A DNA stretch of 55,806 nt, from contig CATLDI010000003.1 of assembly GCA_949902805.1 (NCBI GenBank), positions 1 through 55,806 on the forward strand, given 5' to 3'. Source of the DNA: an uncultured Clostridiaceae bacterium. GTDB taxonomy: Bacteria > Bacillota > Clostridia > TANB77 > CAG-508. This document shows, in pieces, positions 36,849-45,777 of the stretch; the stretch's first letter is position 1, and every line of letters starts with the position of its first letter. A program made the position numbers and the translations under genes. Below the pieces are notes generated by a model that searched no databases, was not told where the DNA came from, and saw only the letters and a list, made by a program, of their open reading frames with translations.

Positions 36849-37259
36849 TTAACTTAATATATCAGACATTATATGTTTCATTATATAATTATTTTCACTA
36901 CCATATGCTGATAAGAATTTGTTTATCAGTGGTGTATTTGGAAGGTCTTGCTGTGCTGAAATAATTTTATGACCTGCAATATTTCTTTGTGAATAAAAAT
37001 CTATTAACGCTACTATTTCTTCTTTCCCATTTATCTCAATGTTTATTTTTTTTCTTACTGCTTCATGTATTATTTCGCTTATTTGATCTCTTTGAACATA
37101 ACGCATTCTTTCCCAAAATAATAATTGATTTTCCAACTCTATTTTTTCTTCATCACTTATTTGTTTTTCTAATTCTCTTTTAAGTCTTTTAATTTCCTTA
37201 ATTGTTATATTATGAGACCGTGAAATGTTTAAAAATTGAGTTTGTAATACTTTTTGCAT
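36849..37259 (-). CDS. Helical hypothetical protein, 136 residues
   Basis: A mostly alpha-helical protein with a central coiled-coil-like stretch (TIKEIKRLKRELEKQISD, then EEKIELENQLLFWERMR). No membrane helix, signal peptide or known domain. AGGAGG precedes the start region. It lies between the S-box leader of metK and the Mg2+ ATPase gene with its own terminator. Codon 14 is CGG (Arg), as in other accessory genes here. Confidence 0.65.
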   Translation of the reverse strand: MQKVLQTQFLNISRSHNITIKEIKRLKRELEKQISDEEKIELENQLLFWERMRYVQRDQISEIIHEAVRKKINIEINGKEEIVALIDFYSQRNIAGHKIISAQQDLPNTPLINKFLSAYGSENNYIMKHIMSDILS

Positions 37260-37383
37260 ATAGTCTTCCTCCTTATAAGTTATTTAATTTCTACAAGGTT
37301 ACTGCTTGAAGTATAACATATTACTATACATAATACAAGTTATTTTTATATTTTTATTACTTCTGTTTTATTATATTAAATTA

Positions 37384-37438
37384 AAGTGTCCAAAAGGGAC
37401 AGATTACCCATTAGGAAACGTCCCAAATGAGACACTAA
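37384..37438. repeat. GGGAC/GTCCC palindromic repeat at the mgtA 3' end
   Basis: AGTGTCC...GGGACAGA on the left and ACGTCCC...GAGACACT on the right; arms AGTGTC and GACACT close the unit. It abuts the mgtA stop codon. Confidence 0.7.
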
Positions 37439-40038
37439 ATCCAATCATCATACCTTTTAATATACAACTTCTTAACCTCTAAAGCCAATAAGCAATACAC
37501 AATTGGCACTGCAAATATGAATAGTATATATTGGAGCGTAAGTGGTACTAAACCTAAAAACTTACCTACAAATGTGAATGGTACTAGTATTGCTACAACA
37601 CATATTACTGCTGTAAAAATATATACAATTTTTGAGGCGTTACTTTCTATAAATGGCTTTTTAGCTGTTCTTATTATATGAAGCCCTATTAGGTTTGATA
37701 TTATTCCATATGAAAACCATATTGTTTGGAATACTGCCGCTTCTCTTATTCCAAATACAAACCATAATGTAGCAAATATTATTAAGTCAAATATTGCACT
37801 TGTTGGTCCCATTACTATCATAAAATTCTTTATACTTTTTATGCTCCATTTCCTTGGCTTTCTTACATAGTCGTCATCTACATTATCCATTGGTAGTGAT
37901 AGTTGACCTATATCATATATTAAGCTTTGTACTAATAATTGTATTGGTGTTATTGGGAAGAATGGCAGAAGTACACTTGCTATTAGTATTGAGCTTACTT
38001 CTCCAAAGTTAAAGCTTGCTGCTAATTTTATATATTTCATTAGGTTTCCAAATGTTTTTCTTCCTTCTATTACTCCATCATTTAATACTTTTAGGTCTTT
38101 TTCTAGTAGTATTATATCTGCTGTTTCTTTTGCTATATCTACTGCTGTATCTACTGATATTCCTACTTCTGAATTTACTAATGGTGGGCTATCGTTTATT
38201 CCATCTCCCATATAGCCTACTATATTTCCCATTTCTCCTAATACTCTTACTATTCTTGCTTTTTGTATTGGCGATAGTTTTGCAAATATGTTTGTGTCTT
38301 TTAATATTCTCTGCAAGGCTTTATCTGACAGTTTATCTATTTTACTTCCCAATACTATTCTTTTTGTGTTTATATTTACTTTTTCACATACTGCTTTTGT
38401 TACATATTCGTTATCTCCTGTTAGTACTATTACCCTTATTCCATTATTGTTTAACATATTTATTGCTTCTTTGGCGCTTTCTTTTGGTGGGTCTAAAAAG
38501 CCTATGAACCCCATTAGTATCATATCTTTTTCATGTTTTACTTCAAAATGTTTTATTTCTTTTACATCTGTCTTTTCACATATTCCTAGAACCCTAAGCC
38601 CTTGTTCATTTAAGTTCTTAGCTATGTTTTTAATATTTGTTTTTATTTCTTCTGTAAGGTTTGTTACTTCTCCTTTATATTCTACTTTTGTACATATATT
38701 TAATATTTCTTCAATAGCTCCTTTTGTTATTAGCTTTTCTTTTTCTCCATCTGTAACTACTATTGATAGTCTTCTTCTTGAAAAGTCGAATGGTATTTCA
38801 TCTATTTTTTTGTACTCTTTTGCAATCTCTTTTATTCCTTCTTTTTCCCCTCTTGCTATTATTGCCTCATCTATATTTCCCTTTAAACCTGTTTGAAAAT
38901 ATGAATTTAGATATACATGTTTTAATACATTCATATCTTCTTCACCTTTTATATCTAAATATTTTTCTAGTACTATTTTATCTTCTGTTAGTGTTCCTGT
39001 TTTATCTGTACATAGAATGTTCATTGCTCCAAAACTTTGAATTGAGTCTAACTTTTTTATTATTGTTTTTTTCTTTGACATTTTTACTGCACCTTTTGCA
39101 AGACTTGATGATAGTATTACTGGTAATAAAAGTGGGGTTATTCCTATTGCTATTGCTACTGCGAACGTAAATGCTACTAGTGTTCCATGGGTATTAACAT
39201 TTAGTATGAATATTATTGGTATCATTACTAACATAAATTTTATTAATAGTTTACTTACACTTTTTATTCCTTTCTGGAAGGCAGTTTGGGGTTTTCCATT
39301 TGTTACTGTATGTGCTATTTTTCCAAAGTAGGTGTTGTCTCCTGTTTTTATTACTACTGCTTTTGCATAGCCACTTGTTACATTTGTACCCATAAAGCAT
39401 ATATTGTTTAAATCTGTTATTGTTTCTATTTTACTATTTTCTAAGTTAACTACTTTTCTTGATGCTTCACTTTCTCCTGTTAGTGTTGATTGTGATACAT
39501 ATAAGTCTTTTGCTTCAATTATTTTTAAATCTGCTGGTATTATATCTCCTGCTGAAAGTATTATAATATCTCCTACTGTTATTTGATTTAAGGCAATCTT
39601 TTCTTCTTTTCCATTTCTTAAAACTAATGCTTTTGTTTCTATTAGACTTTTTAGTTTTTCTGCTGCTTTATTTGATTTAAATACTTCAAAAAATTCTAAT
39701 AGAGTGCTTACTGCTATTAGTATAAGTATTACTATTATGTTTGAATAGTTCTTTGTTTCTGGCAAAATTACATCTGTATATATTAGAACTACTGCTATTC
39801 CTAATAATATTAAGTTAAATGGGCTTAGTAGACTTTCAAAAAAATAATTATACCATTGTTTTGGTTTATTTTGCCTTATTTCATTTGAACCATATTTGTT
39901 TATATTTTCTTGTATTTGTTTTTCATTTAGACCATTTTTTATATCTATACTATTTTCTTTTATAAATTCATTTATATTTTTCAAACTTTCCTTTTCATAC
40001 ATTTTTATAATGTCATTTTTTTCTTCTTTTTCTTGCAT
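37435..40038 (-). CDS. mgtA: Magnesium-translocating P-type ATPase
   Basis: The 867-residue type III P-ATPase has a cytoplasmic N-terminus, the TGES actuator motif (LTGESEASRKV), CTDKTGTLTED with the phosphorylated Asp, and the hinge MGDGINDSPPL. The C-terminal membrane half contains PITPIQLLVQSLIYDIGQ, typical of MgtA/MgtB. It imports Mg2+ under limitation. I looked for an M-box leader in 40039-40288 and saw none. No in-frame CGG. Confidence 0.93.
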   Translation of the reverse strand: MQEKEEKNDIIKMYEKESLKNINEFIKENSIDIKNGLNEKQIQENINKYGSNEIRQNKPKQWYNYFFESLLSPFNLILLGIAVVLIYTDVILPETKNYSNIIVILILIAVSTLLEFFEVFKSNKAAEKLKSLIETKALVLRNGKEEKIALNQITVGDIIILSAGDIIPADLKIIEAKDLYVSQSTLTGESEASRKVVNLENSKIETITDLNNICFMGTNVTSGYAKAVVIKTGDNTYFGKIAHTVTNGKPQTAFQKGIKSVSKLLIKFMLVMIPIIFILNVNTHGTLVAFTFAVAIAIGITPLLLPVILSSSLAKGAVKMSKKKTIIKKLDSIQSFGAMNILCTDKTGTLTEDKIVLEKYLDIKGEEDMNVLKHVYLNSYFQTGLKGNIDEAIIARGEKEGIKEIAKEYKKIDEIPFDFSRRRLSIVVTDGEKEKLITKGAIEEILNICTKVEYKGEVTNLTEEIKTNIKNIAKNLNEQGLRVLGICEKTDVKEIKHFEVKHEKDMILMGFIGFLDPPKESAKEAINMLNNNGIRVIVLTGDNEYVTKAVCEKVNINTKRIVLGSKIDKLSDKALQRILKDTNIFAKLSPIQKARIVRVLGEMGNIVGYMGDGINDSPPLVNSEVGISVDTAVDIAKETADIILLEKDLKVLNDGVIEGRKTFGNLMKYIKLAASFNFGEVSSILIASVLLPFFPITPIQLLVQSLIYDIGQLSLPMDNVDDDYVRKPRKWSIKSIKNFMIVMGPTSAIFDLIIFATLWFVFGIREAAVFQTIWFSYGIISNLIGLHIIRTAKKPFIESNASKIVYIFTAVICVVAILVPFTFVGKFLGLVPLTLQYILFIFAVPIVYCLLALEVKKLYIKRYDDWI

Positions 40039-40288
40039 TTATGCTCTCCTTATATAAAACTCTTTTTTAGAATTATTCCCATTTATTTGTGTTTTTATTA
40101 TATTTTATTTAGAAAGGGGAAGAAATTGGACGTCTACAAAACTCTACATTTTTTTCCTTAAAATTAAAAATTACTTGCAATTTTACATAAATGATGTTAT
40201 AATTTGAAATGTAAATTTTTCAATCCTATTTTTAGGTTAATATAGATATGCAACTGGCAAAAATATTTTTTATAGGAGGATAATAAGT

Positions 40289-41191
40289 ATGTTAAATGTT
40301 TTGATTTTAAGTTTTATAGGTGCATTTATTTTTACAATTGTAACTTCTGGAATAGGCCTAATTATACATAGGGATACCTACATAGATTTTGACGAACGGG
40401 TAAAATATATGATAGCATCATTTATAATAGATTTTGTATATATGATGTTGTTTTTATATGTATCTTGCTTAGAACTAACCATTTTTGTGGTTTTAAGATG
40501 GATGTGGCCAATTTTGTTAGTAGATATTTTCATATTGCTAATGTTAGGCAATGATGAATATGAAATTAAATCTACATGTGCATTAGCATTACTTTCAGGT
40601 GTAATCTGCCTTTCTGTTATTTTTGCACCTGTGCAGAATTTGATATTTTCGCATGATATGAAAAACGTTGACATATCCTATGCAGTCACTTCTGATGAAA
40701 TACTTGCAAAAATTGATTTAAAAATTGATAATTCAGTATATAACCGAGACCGATATAATGTAGAAAGTCCAGAAATGCGGTTAGTTAATGGTAAATATAT
40801 TGCTGTATACCATATTGTAGATGCAGAAGCTCATAATGGAAGTTCAAATGCTGAATATATTCCTGGATATGCCATTCAGGAAAAAGGTAAACTTCCTGAA
40901 ATAGTTCCATGTAGAATATATTTTGATACTTCATTTGTTAATCGTAAAGATGCTTTAAGAACTATAAGGAGAAAGTATAAAACAGAAGTTATAGGCAATC
41001 ATAAGTTTGATATTGACGACGATGGAAATCCATATGAAATTTTCGAGTATCGAGAAAACTTATATTTTTCTAATGGTAATGACTATGGTTTAATTATTCT
41101 TAATTTGAATGATGGAACTTCTGAAAAGTACCCAGTATTGGAAAAACAAATTCCTGAATGGGTTGATTTTGAAACAACTTATCCAAGGTAA
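40289..41191 (+). CDS. Membrane protein of unknown function, 300 residues
   Basis: Three to four membrane helices fill the first 125 residues (LILSFIGAFIFTIVTSGIGL, then MIASFIIDFVYMMLFLY and LLSGVICLSVIFAP). A soluble C-terminal part of about 175 residues follows (ITVENSE-like strands, ending QIPEWVDFETTYPR). AGGAGG lies before the ATG, and a terminator follows. Two in-frame CGG codons (DERVKY and EMRLVNG) and higher G/C in places set it apart from core genes. No domain recognised. Confidence 0.75.
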   Translation: MLNVLILSFIGAFIFTIVTSGIGLIIHRDTYIDFDERVKYMIASFIIDFVYMMLFLYVSCLELTIFVVLRWMWPILLVDIFILLMLGNDEYEIKSTCALALLSGVICLSVIFAPVQNLIFSHDMKNVDISYAVTSDEILAKIDLKIDNSVYNRDRYNVESPEMRLVNGKYIAVYHIVDAEAHNGSSNAEYIPGYAIQEKGKLPEIVPCRIYFDTSFVNRKDALRTIRRKYKTEVIGNHKFDIDDDGNPYEIFEYRENLYFSNGNDYGLIILNLNDGTSEKYPVLEKQIPEWVDFETTYPR

Positions 41192-41198
41192 ACATTGT

Positions 41199-41226
41199 AT
41201 GAAGCCCCTAGCTAGGGGCTTCATTT
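41199..41226 (+). terminator. Terminator after the 40289 gene
   Basis: ATGAAGCCCCTA / TAGGGGCTTCAT stem with a short GC loop, then T-rich sequence. Confidence 0.88.
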
Positions 41227-41239
41227 ACTTTTATTGTAT

Positions 41240-41827
41240 TTATTTTTCTAAAAATCTCTTATTTACTACATTCCAATTTAAAATATTCCAAAATGCATTT
41301 ATATATTCTGGTCTTTTTGTTTTGTATTGCAAGTAGTATGAGTGTTCCCACATATCTAATACTAGTAGTGGTTTGCAACCCCATAGTGTTAAGTCTTGGT
41401 GTTTTTCGCATTGAAGTATTTCTAGTTTATTCCACTTTTGAACCCATACTAATAAGCACCAGCCTGAGGCTTCTACTTGAGTAGATGCTGCTGTGAATTG
41501 TTCCTTAAATTTTTCGAAACTTTCAAAGTCTTTTATTATTTGCTGCATTAATTCTACATTTGGAGAAGTTGGTATTGCTGGACCCATATTTTCAAAAAAT
41601 AGCTCATGCAATATTGCTCCTGAACCAAAGAAACTTAAATTCTTTTCTAAACATTTTATGTTTGAAAAGTCATTTGTTTCTCTTGCTTTTTTTAACCCAT
41701 CTTCTGTTTTATTTGTGTTATCTATATAACCTTTGTATAAAACATTATAGTGCAAGTCTAACATTTCTTTTGAGTAGTATGGCTCTAATGCATTTAATGG
41801 ATATGGTAATTCTATCATTTTTAACAT
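41240..41827 (-). CDS. sodA: Superoxide dismutase, Fe/Mn family
   Basis: The metal ligands are visible: His in LDLHYNVLYKGY, His in GSGAILHELFF, and Asp and His in VLDMWEHSYYLQYK. Length (195) and the closing FWNILNWNVVNKRF fit the family. It converts superoxide to O2 and H2O2, useful for an anaerobe on air exposure. AGGAGG precedes the ATG. Fe versus Mn cannot be told by eye. No in-frame CGG. Confidence 0.93.
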   Translation of the reverse strand: MLKMIELPYPLNALEPYYSKEMLDLHYNVLYKGYIDNTNKTEDGLKKARETNDFSNIKCLEKNLSFFGSGAILHELFFENMGPAIPTSPNVELMQQIIKDFESFEKFKEQFTAASTQVEASGWCLLVWVQKWNKLEILQCEKHQDLTLWGCKPLLVLDMWEHSYYLQYKTKRPEYINAFWNILNWNVVNKRFLEK

Positions 41828-41890
41828 TTTTTATACCTCCTAATATTATTTTTATATTTTATTAGGATTTTTATTACATTTTTTTAATAA

Positions 41891-41928
41891 AAAGGCTAAA
41901 GTATTTATTTTTATACTTTAGCTTTTAT
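41891..41928 (-). terminator. Terminator of the 42014 gene
   Basis: AAAGGCTAAAGTAT / ATACTTTAGCTTTT stem (one mismatch) and T run on the minus strand, ahead of sodA. Confidence 0.82.
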
Positions 41929-42013
41929 TTTACTTCCGAAAAATACTTTATTCTAATTTAAAATTATATGCGTACTTTTATCTAAATAAATTATTTAATT
42001 TATTCTCTTTTTA

Positions 42014-42904
42014 TTAATTTAATGCTCCTGACATAATTCTAAATTTTGACTTTTCTTCCCAAATTCCTTGCAGTTTTTCAAAATTTTTATTTGGCTCTAA
42101 CATAAGCTCTGCTAAATCATCTAGTTCTTTATATTCTTCTTCACTTAATTCAAATTTTTTATCTTGTATATATTTTGGCATATGTAAGAATATTATTTCG
42201 TTATTCATTAGTGAGTGAAAATCATAAAATAGTCCTCTAATTGAAGCTTTTAATCCTAGTGTTGGTGGGTCAGAGGCATATAAAATTGAATCTTCTTTAT
42301 ATTTCTTTTTTCTAATACCTAAGTATGCTTTTGCTCCAAATAAAATTTTATCATATGGAATATCATTTAAGTCAAATTCTATTTTATGGGCTGAGCAGTG
42401 CATATCTGGGTCTACTAATTTCCATCTTTCTTCTTTTTCATCGTAGTACTCGGTAATCCAATGGTCATAATATATTCCATCATATTGTATATATTCAGCA
42501 AATCCGCTTCTTACTCTTGCTGGTATTCCTTTTGCTTTTAATATACTTGCTAGTATTATTGCTTGGTTTCTACAAGTGACATGCACTTTATCTTTTGCTT
42601 CTCTATTTATATTATAATTTGGATTTTTTCTTAATAGTTCTGCAAGCACGCTTTGTGCTGTTGGGAAAATATCGTCTTCAAATCTTAACCTTGTAATTGG
42701 CACTTTTGTCATATCTCCCCAAAAGCATTCGCTTTTATTTCTAATTTCTTTATCCCTAAATGCTACTGGATGAATTATTTGCATTCTTTGTAATAAGCAT
42801 AGTTCTTCTATATCATTCGGTAAGCTTTTTGCAAATTCTTTATAATATCCTAAATCTGTATAAGGACTTGTTTGTTTATAAAATTCTAATATTTTTTTAT
42901 CCAT
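42014..42904 (-). CDS. Transglutaminase-like cysteine hydrolase
   Basis: The catalytic triad is present: Cys in VTCRNQAIILASIL, His in YYDHWITEYYD, and Asp in WKLVDPDMH. The 296-residue protein has no signal peptide, so it is probably cytoplasmic. Bacterial members cleave peptides or modify proteins; the target is unknown. It ends in a terminator and is preceded by a degraded GNAT gene end. No in-frame CGG. Confidence 0.85.
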   Translation of the reverse strand: MDKKILEFYKQTSPYTDLGYYKEFAKSLPNDIEELCLLQRMQIIHPVAFRDKEIRNKSECFWGDMTKVPITRLRFEDDIFPTAQSVLAELLRKNPNYNINREAKDKVHVTCRNQAIILASILKAKGIPARVRSGFAEYIQYDGIYYDHWITEYYDEKEERWKLVDPDMHCSAHKIEFDLNDIPYDKILFGAKAYLGIRKKKYKEDSILYASDPPTLGLKASIRGLFYDFHSLMNNEIIFLHMPKYIQDKKFELSEEEYKELDDLAELMLEPNKNFEKLQGIWEEKSKFRIMSGALN

Positions 42905-42907
42905 TTA

Positions 42908-43042
42908 CTATTTAACCTCTTTTTCCCATAATCTATGTGCATATGGTTCTTCACCTTCTCCTTTATTCTTAAAACCATAGCTTTTGTAGTATTTATTTAA
43001 TTTTTCATTTTCTTTCATGCAGTCTAACCTTAAACTAATACC
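42908..43042 (-). pseudogene. C-terminal remnant of a GNAT acetyltransferase
   Basis: In frame to the stop at 42908 the sequence reads GISLRLDCMKENEKLNKYYK, then SYGF, then EEPYAHRLWEKEVK. The RLDC..N..L..YY...GF pattern is the C-terminal acetyl-CoA-binding end of GNAT enzymes. No N-terminal part is present; it begins inside the last codons of the nitroreductase gene (43035). A deletion has joined the two. Confidence 0.7.
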
Positions 43043-43595
43043 ATTTTAATATCTCTTCTAATTTCTTCCTTGGTCTTTGCTTAGGATCTTCATTTGGATA
43101 TCCTATCGATATTGCTGATATTAGTTCCATATTTTCATAACCAACTAATTTTGCTATTTCTTTTTGACTATACACTGTATCTCTTATCCAAAGTGAACCT
43201 AGACCTAAATCGGTTGCTCTTAAACATATATGCTCTATTGCTCCGCCTACCCCCAGCGTATCTCCTGTAGTCCAATTCTCATTGTATTGTTTAAAAACTA
43301 GTATAAGTATAGGGGCTTCTTTTATTATTTTTGCTGTTGCTTTAACGCTACTATTTGCATTAAGTAGTTTTCTTTCTAAACTGACATCCATATTTTTTTC
43401 TTTTTCTAGCATTATATCAGCAATTTCATTTTTAGTGTTATTTTTTACTATTAGAAATTCCCATGGTTGTCTATTTTTAGCAGATGGCGCTAGTCTTGCA
43501 CATTCTATTAACTCTTCTATTAACTCATTTGGTACTTCTTCACATTTATATTTTCTAATGCTTCTTCTCTTTTCTATTGTTTCTTTTAATTGCAT
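43035..43595 (-). CDS. Nitroreductase-family flavoprotein
   Basis: The N-terminal EKRRSIRKYKCEEVPNELI segment and LAPSAKNRQPWEFLIVKN bind FMN, and GAIEHICLRATDLGLGSLWI is the family helix near residue 125. 186 residues, an NAD(P)H oxidoreductase of unknown substrate. Its last codons overlap the GNAT remnant in another frame; the C-terminus (RPRKKLEEILKWY) still looks complete. No in-frame CGG. Confidence 0.9.
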   Translation of the reverse strand: MQLKETIEKRRSIRKYKCEEVPNELIEELIECARLAPSAKNRQPWEFLIVKNNTKNEIADIMLEKEKNMDVSLERKLLNANSSVKATAKIIKEAPILILVFKQYNENWTTGDTLGVGGAIEHICLRATDLGLGSLWIRDTVYSQKEIAKLVGYENMELISAISIGYPNEDPKQRPRKKLEEILKWY

Positions 43596-43727
43596 TATCT
43601 TCTCCTCTCACTATTGGGCAACCTTTGCTCCTATATTTGCTTTTATCGTTCTTTACAAGTTTCTATAAATTTAATAAATATATTTCATTTATTTTTTTAC
43701 TTTACTAAATTTTATCAATAAATACTA

Positions 43728-43769
43728 AAAAAGATAAACATATTATGAATCAGTTTTGTTTATCTTTTT
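43728..43769 (-). terminator. Terminator of the AraC-type gene
   Basis: AAAAAGATAAAC / GTTTATCTTTTT stem; the stop codon of the gene (43760) lies within it. Confidence 0.78.
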
Positions 43770-44557
43770 AATTTTATATACAAATAACAATTATCTTTAG
43801 TATATAATTCTAAATTAAATTCGTGGTCTATGTTATAATTTGTAGATTGTAGCCATTGTGAGTATATCATCTTTTCTTTTTTTACAATATCTTTTTGCTC
43901 TCTCGAACCAACACTAAATATTGCATATTTTCCTGCTGGAATTATTAGTTGCATTGTATTTTTATATTCTTTTTCACTTCCAACATAATATAAATATTCA
44001 TTTTCTTTACAAATAGATATTCCATACATTCCATTTTCGTTAAATTTTTTATATAAACTATTCTCCTCAATATCTGAATATAATTTTCTTATATTATATA
44101 GTAAATCATCATGTGTTTTGGCTGAGGTTTGTACACAATATAATTCTATTTTATTAATCTCCTTTATTTCATATTTTAGTTCTTCACATGCATTGTTATT
44201 ATTGCTAAAAGTAATTATAGGAAATTGCTTGTATTCAATAGTTGTTGTTTTACATTCGCTTGGGGTCATACCAAACATTGATTTAAATGCCCTAGCAAAT
44301 GAAATTTGTGAGTCATATTTGTATTTTATTGCCAAATCTATAATTTTTATATCTGTTGTTTTTAATTCTTCAAATGCTTTACTTAGTCTTCTTTTCCTAA
44401 TATATTCTGATAGTGATATATTTGTTAGAAATATAAATATTCGTTGCAATGCATATTCTGAAACACCTACTATTTGGGCTAATTTTTTATATTCTATATT
44501 TTCAGTTAAATTTTCTTCTATGTATTTAATCATGTTATTTAAGTATTCAAAATTCAT
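43760..44557 (-). CDS. AraC-family regulator with GyrI-like effector domain
   Basis: Two helix-turn-helix motifs occupy residues 1-105 (YKKLAQIVGVSEYALQRIF and IIDLAIKYKYDSQISFARAF, closing FGMTPSECK). The C-terminal 140 residues resemble the GyrI-like ligand-binding fold (VQTSAKTHDDL to YAIFSVGS). Such proteins sense small molecules, often drugs, and act on nearby genes. It is divergent from the metallophosphoesterase gene. 265 residues. No in-frame CGG. Confidence 0.88.
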   Translation of the reverse strand: MNFEYLNNMIKYIEENLTENIEYKKLAQIVGVSEYALQRIFIFLTNISLSEYIRKRRLSKAFEELKTTDIKIIDLAIKYKYDSQISFARAFKSMFGMTPSECKTTTIEYKQFPIITFSNNNNACEELKYEIKEINKIELYCVQTSAKTHDDLLYNIRKLYSDIEENSLYKKFNENGMYGISICKENEYLYYVGSEKEYKNTMQLIIPAGKYAIFSVGSREQKDIVKKEKMIYSQWLQSTNYNIDHEFNLELYTKDNCYLYIKLKR

Positions 44558-44697
44558 GATAATTTCTCCTATATTTGTGAAATTTTTATGCTTTCATAAT
44601 ATCATAATGTATTACTTTTTGCAAATTCCTACTTTTACTAAAACTTATTATTTATTATGCTTCATTTGATGGTCAACCATAACTCAATTTCTTTACA

Positions 44698-44740
44698 ATT
44701 CTAACCTCCAACCTCTAACTTCCAACTTCTATTTAAAATT
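44698..44740. repeat. CTAACCTCCAACTTC-type tandem repeat
   Basis: TTCTAACCTCCAACCTCTAAC followed by TTCCAACTTCTATT; one arm of the type seen at 14728-14785. Confidence 0.7.
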
Positions 44741-44810
44741 TACGTCAATTATATTGTAATTATTTATTTATTATTGTATAATTTTATTAAATTGTAAAGG
44801 AGATTATAGA

Positions 44811-45605
44811 ATGGATAGAATTGCAATTATTTCTGATGTACATGGTAATTTGACAGCTTTAAATGCTGTTCTTAAAGATATTGATTTAAAAGGTATTAAT
44901 AAAATCTATTGCTTAGGCGATAGTGTTATTAAGTGTGCAAATCCAGATAAAGTAATTGATATATTACGTGATAGATGTGAGGTTATTTTAAAAGGTAATT
45001 GCGATGAAGCCATTTGCAAGCCTAATGTGGAATATGGAAGGTTTTGGAGCAGAGACATTATTGGCGAGGAAAGAGCAAATTTTATTTATAACCTTACTGT
45101 TTCCTATGAGTTTTATATGAGTGGACATTTAATTAGGCTATTTCACGCTTCTCCTTTTAGTTTAGAGCATGTTTTTAATCCTATGTATGGAAATAGCGAT
45201 ACAAGGTACAATAATCTTGTTATAAATAACCCAGAAGATTTATTTAAGAATACTGAGTTTTTAGGCAAAACTGCAAATGACCCTATTCCTGATGTTGTAG
45301 GTTATGGGCATTTACATACTCCTAATTTATTCCGTTTTAAGAATAAAACTATTTTTAATGTTGGAAGTGTTGGAGTTCCTATTGAAATGATGAATGATAA
45401 AGAAGATGATGAAACTAATAAGTTTTCTACTATGGCTTCTTATGCATATTTAGAAGGAAATTTTGATTCTAAAAAATTGGAGACTTTTAATATTACTTTA
45501 GTTAGAGTTCCTTACTCAATAGATACTGAGATTAAGGCTTTAGAGGTTTCTAATATGCCTAATAAGGAAATGATTATTAAAAGTTTAAAGACTGCCATTC
45601 ACTAA
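44811..45605 (+). CDS. Calcineurin-like metallophosphoesterase
   Basis: The motifs are in order: ISDVHGNLTAL (D-x-H), CLGDSVIKCANP (GD), LKGNCDEAI (GN) and GYGHLHTPN (GH.H). The family (YfcE/MJ0936-like) hydrolyses phosphodiesters or phosphomonoesters using two metals. 264 residues. AAAGGAG precedes the ATG. Neighbour genes give no hint of the substrate. No in-frame CGG. Confidence 0.9.
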   Translation: MDRIAIISDVHGNLTALNAVLKDIDLKGINKIYCLGDSVIKCANPDKVIDILRDRCEVILKGNCDEAICKPNVEYGRFWSRDIIGEERANFIYNLTVSYEFYMSGHLIRLFHASPFSLEHVFNPMYGNSDTRYNNLVINNPEDLFKNTEFLGKTANDPIPDVVGYGHLHTPNLFRFKNKTIFNVGSVGVPIEMMNDKEDDETNKFSTMASYAYLEGNFDSKKLETFNITLVRVPYSIDTEIKALEVSNMPNKEMIIKSLKTAIH

Positions 45606-45777
45606 AATATACTTTTATGTATATTATAAAATAAGAAAATAAGTAATCACAGTGATGTCATTCCATATGTTATATTCTCACAAACGCTGTTTTTGCAATT
45701 CGATTTTCTTATTCAAAAATAAACAAGACATTAATTAATCTCTTGTATTATTATTAATAAAGGGTGTTAATTATTTT

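Noticed and set aside
40039..40288. M-box Mg2+ riboswitch for mgtA
   Set aside because: No recognisable M-box core was found; the leader is plain AT-rich sequence.
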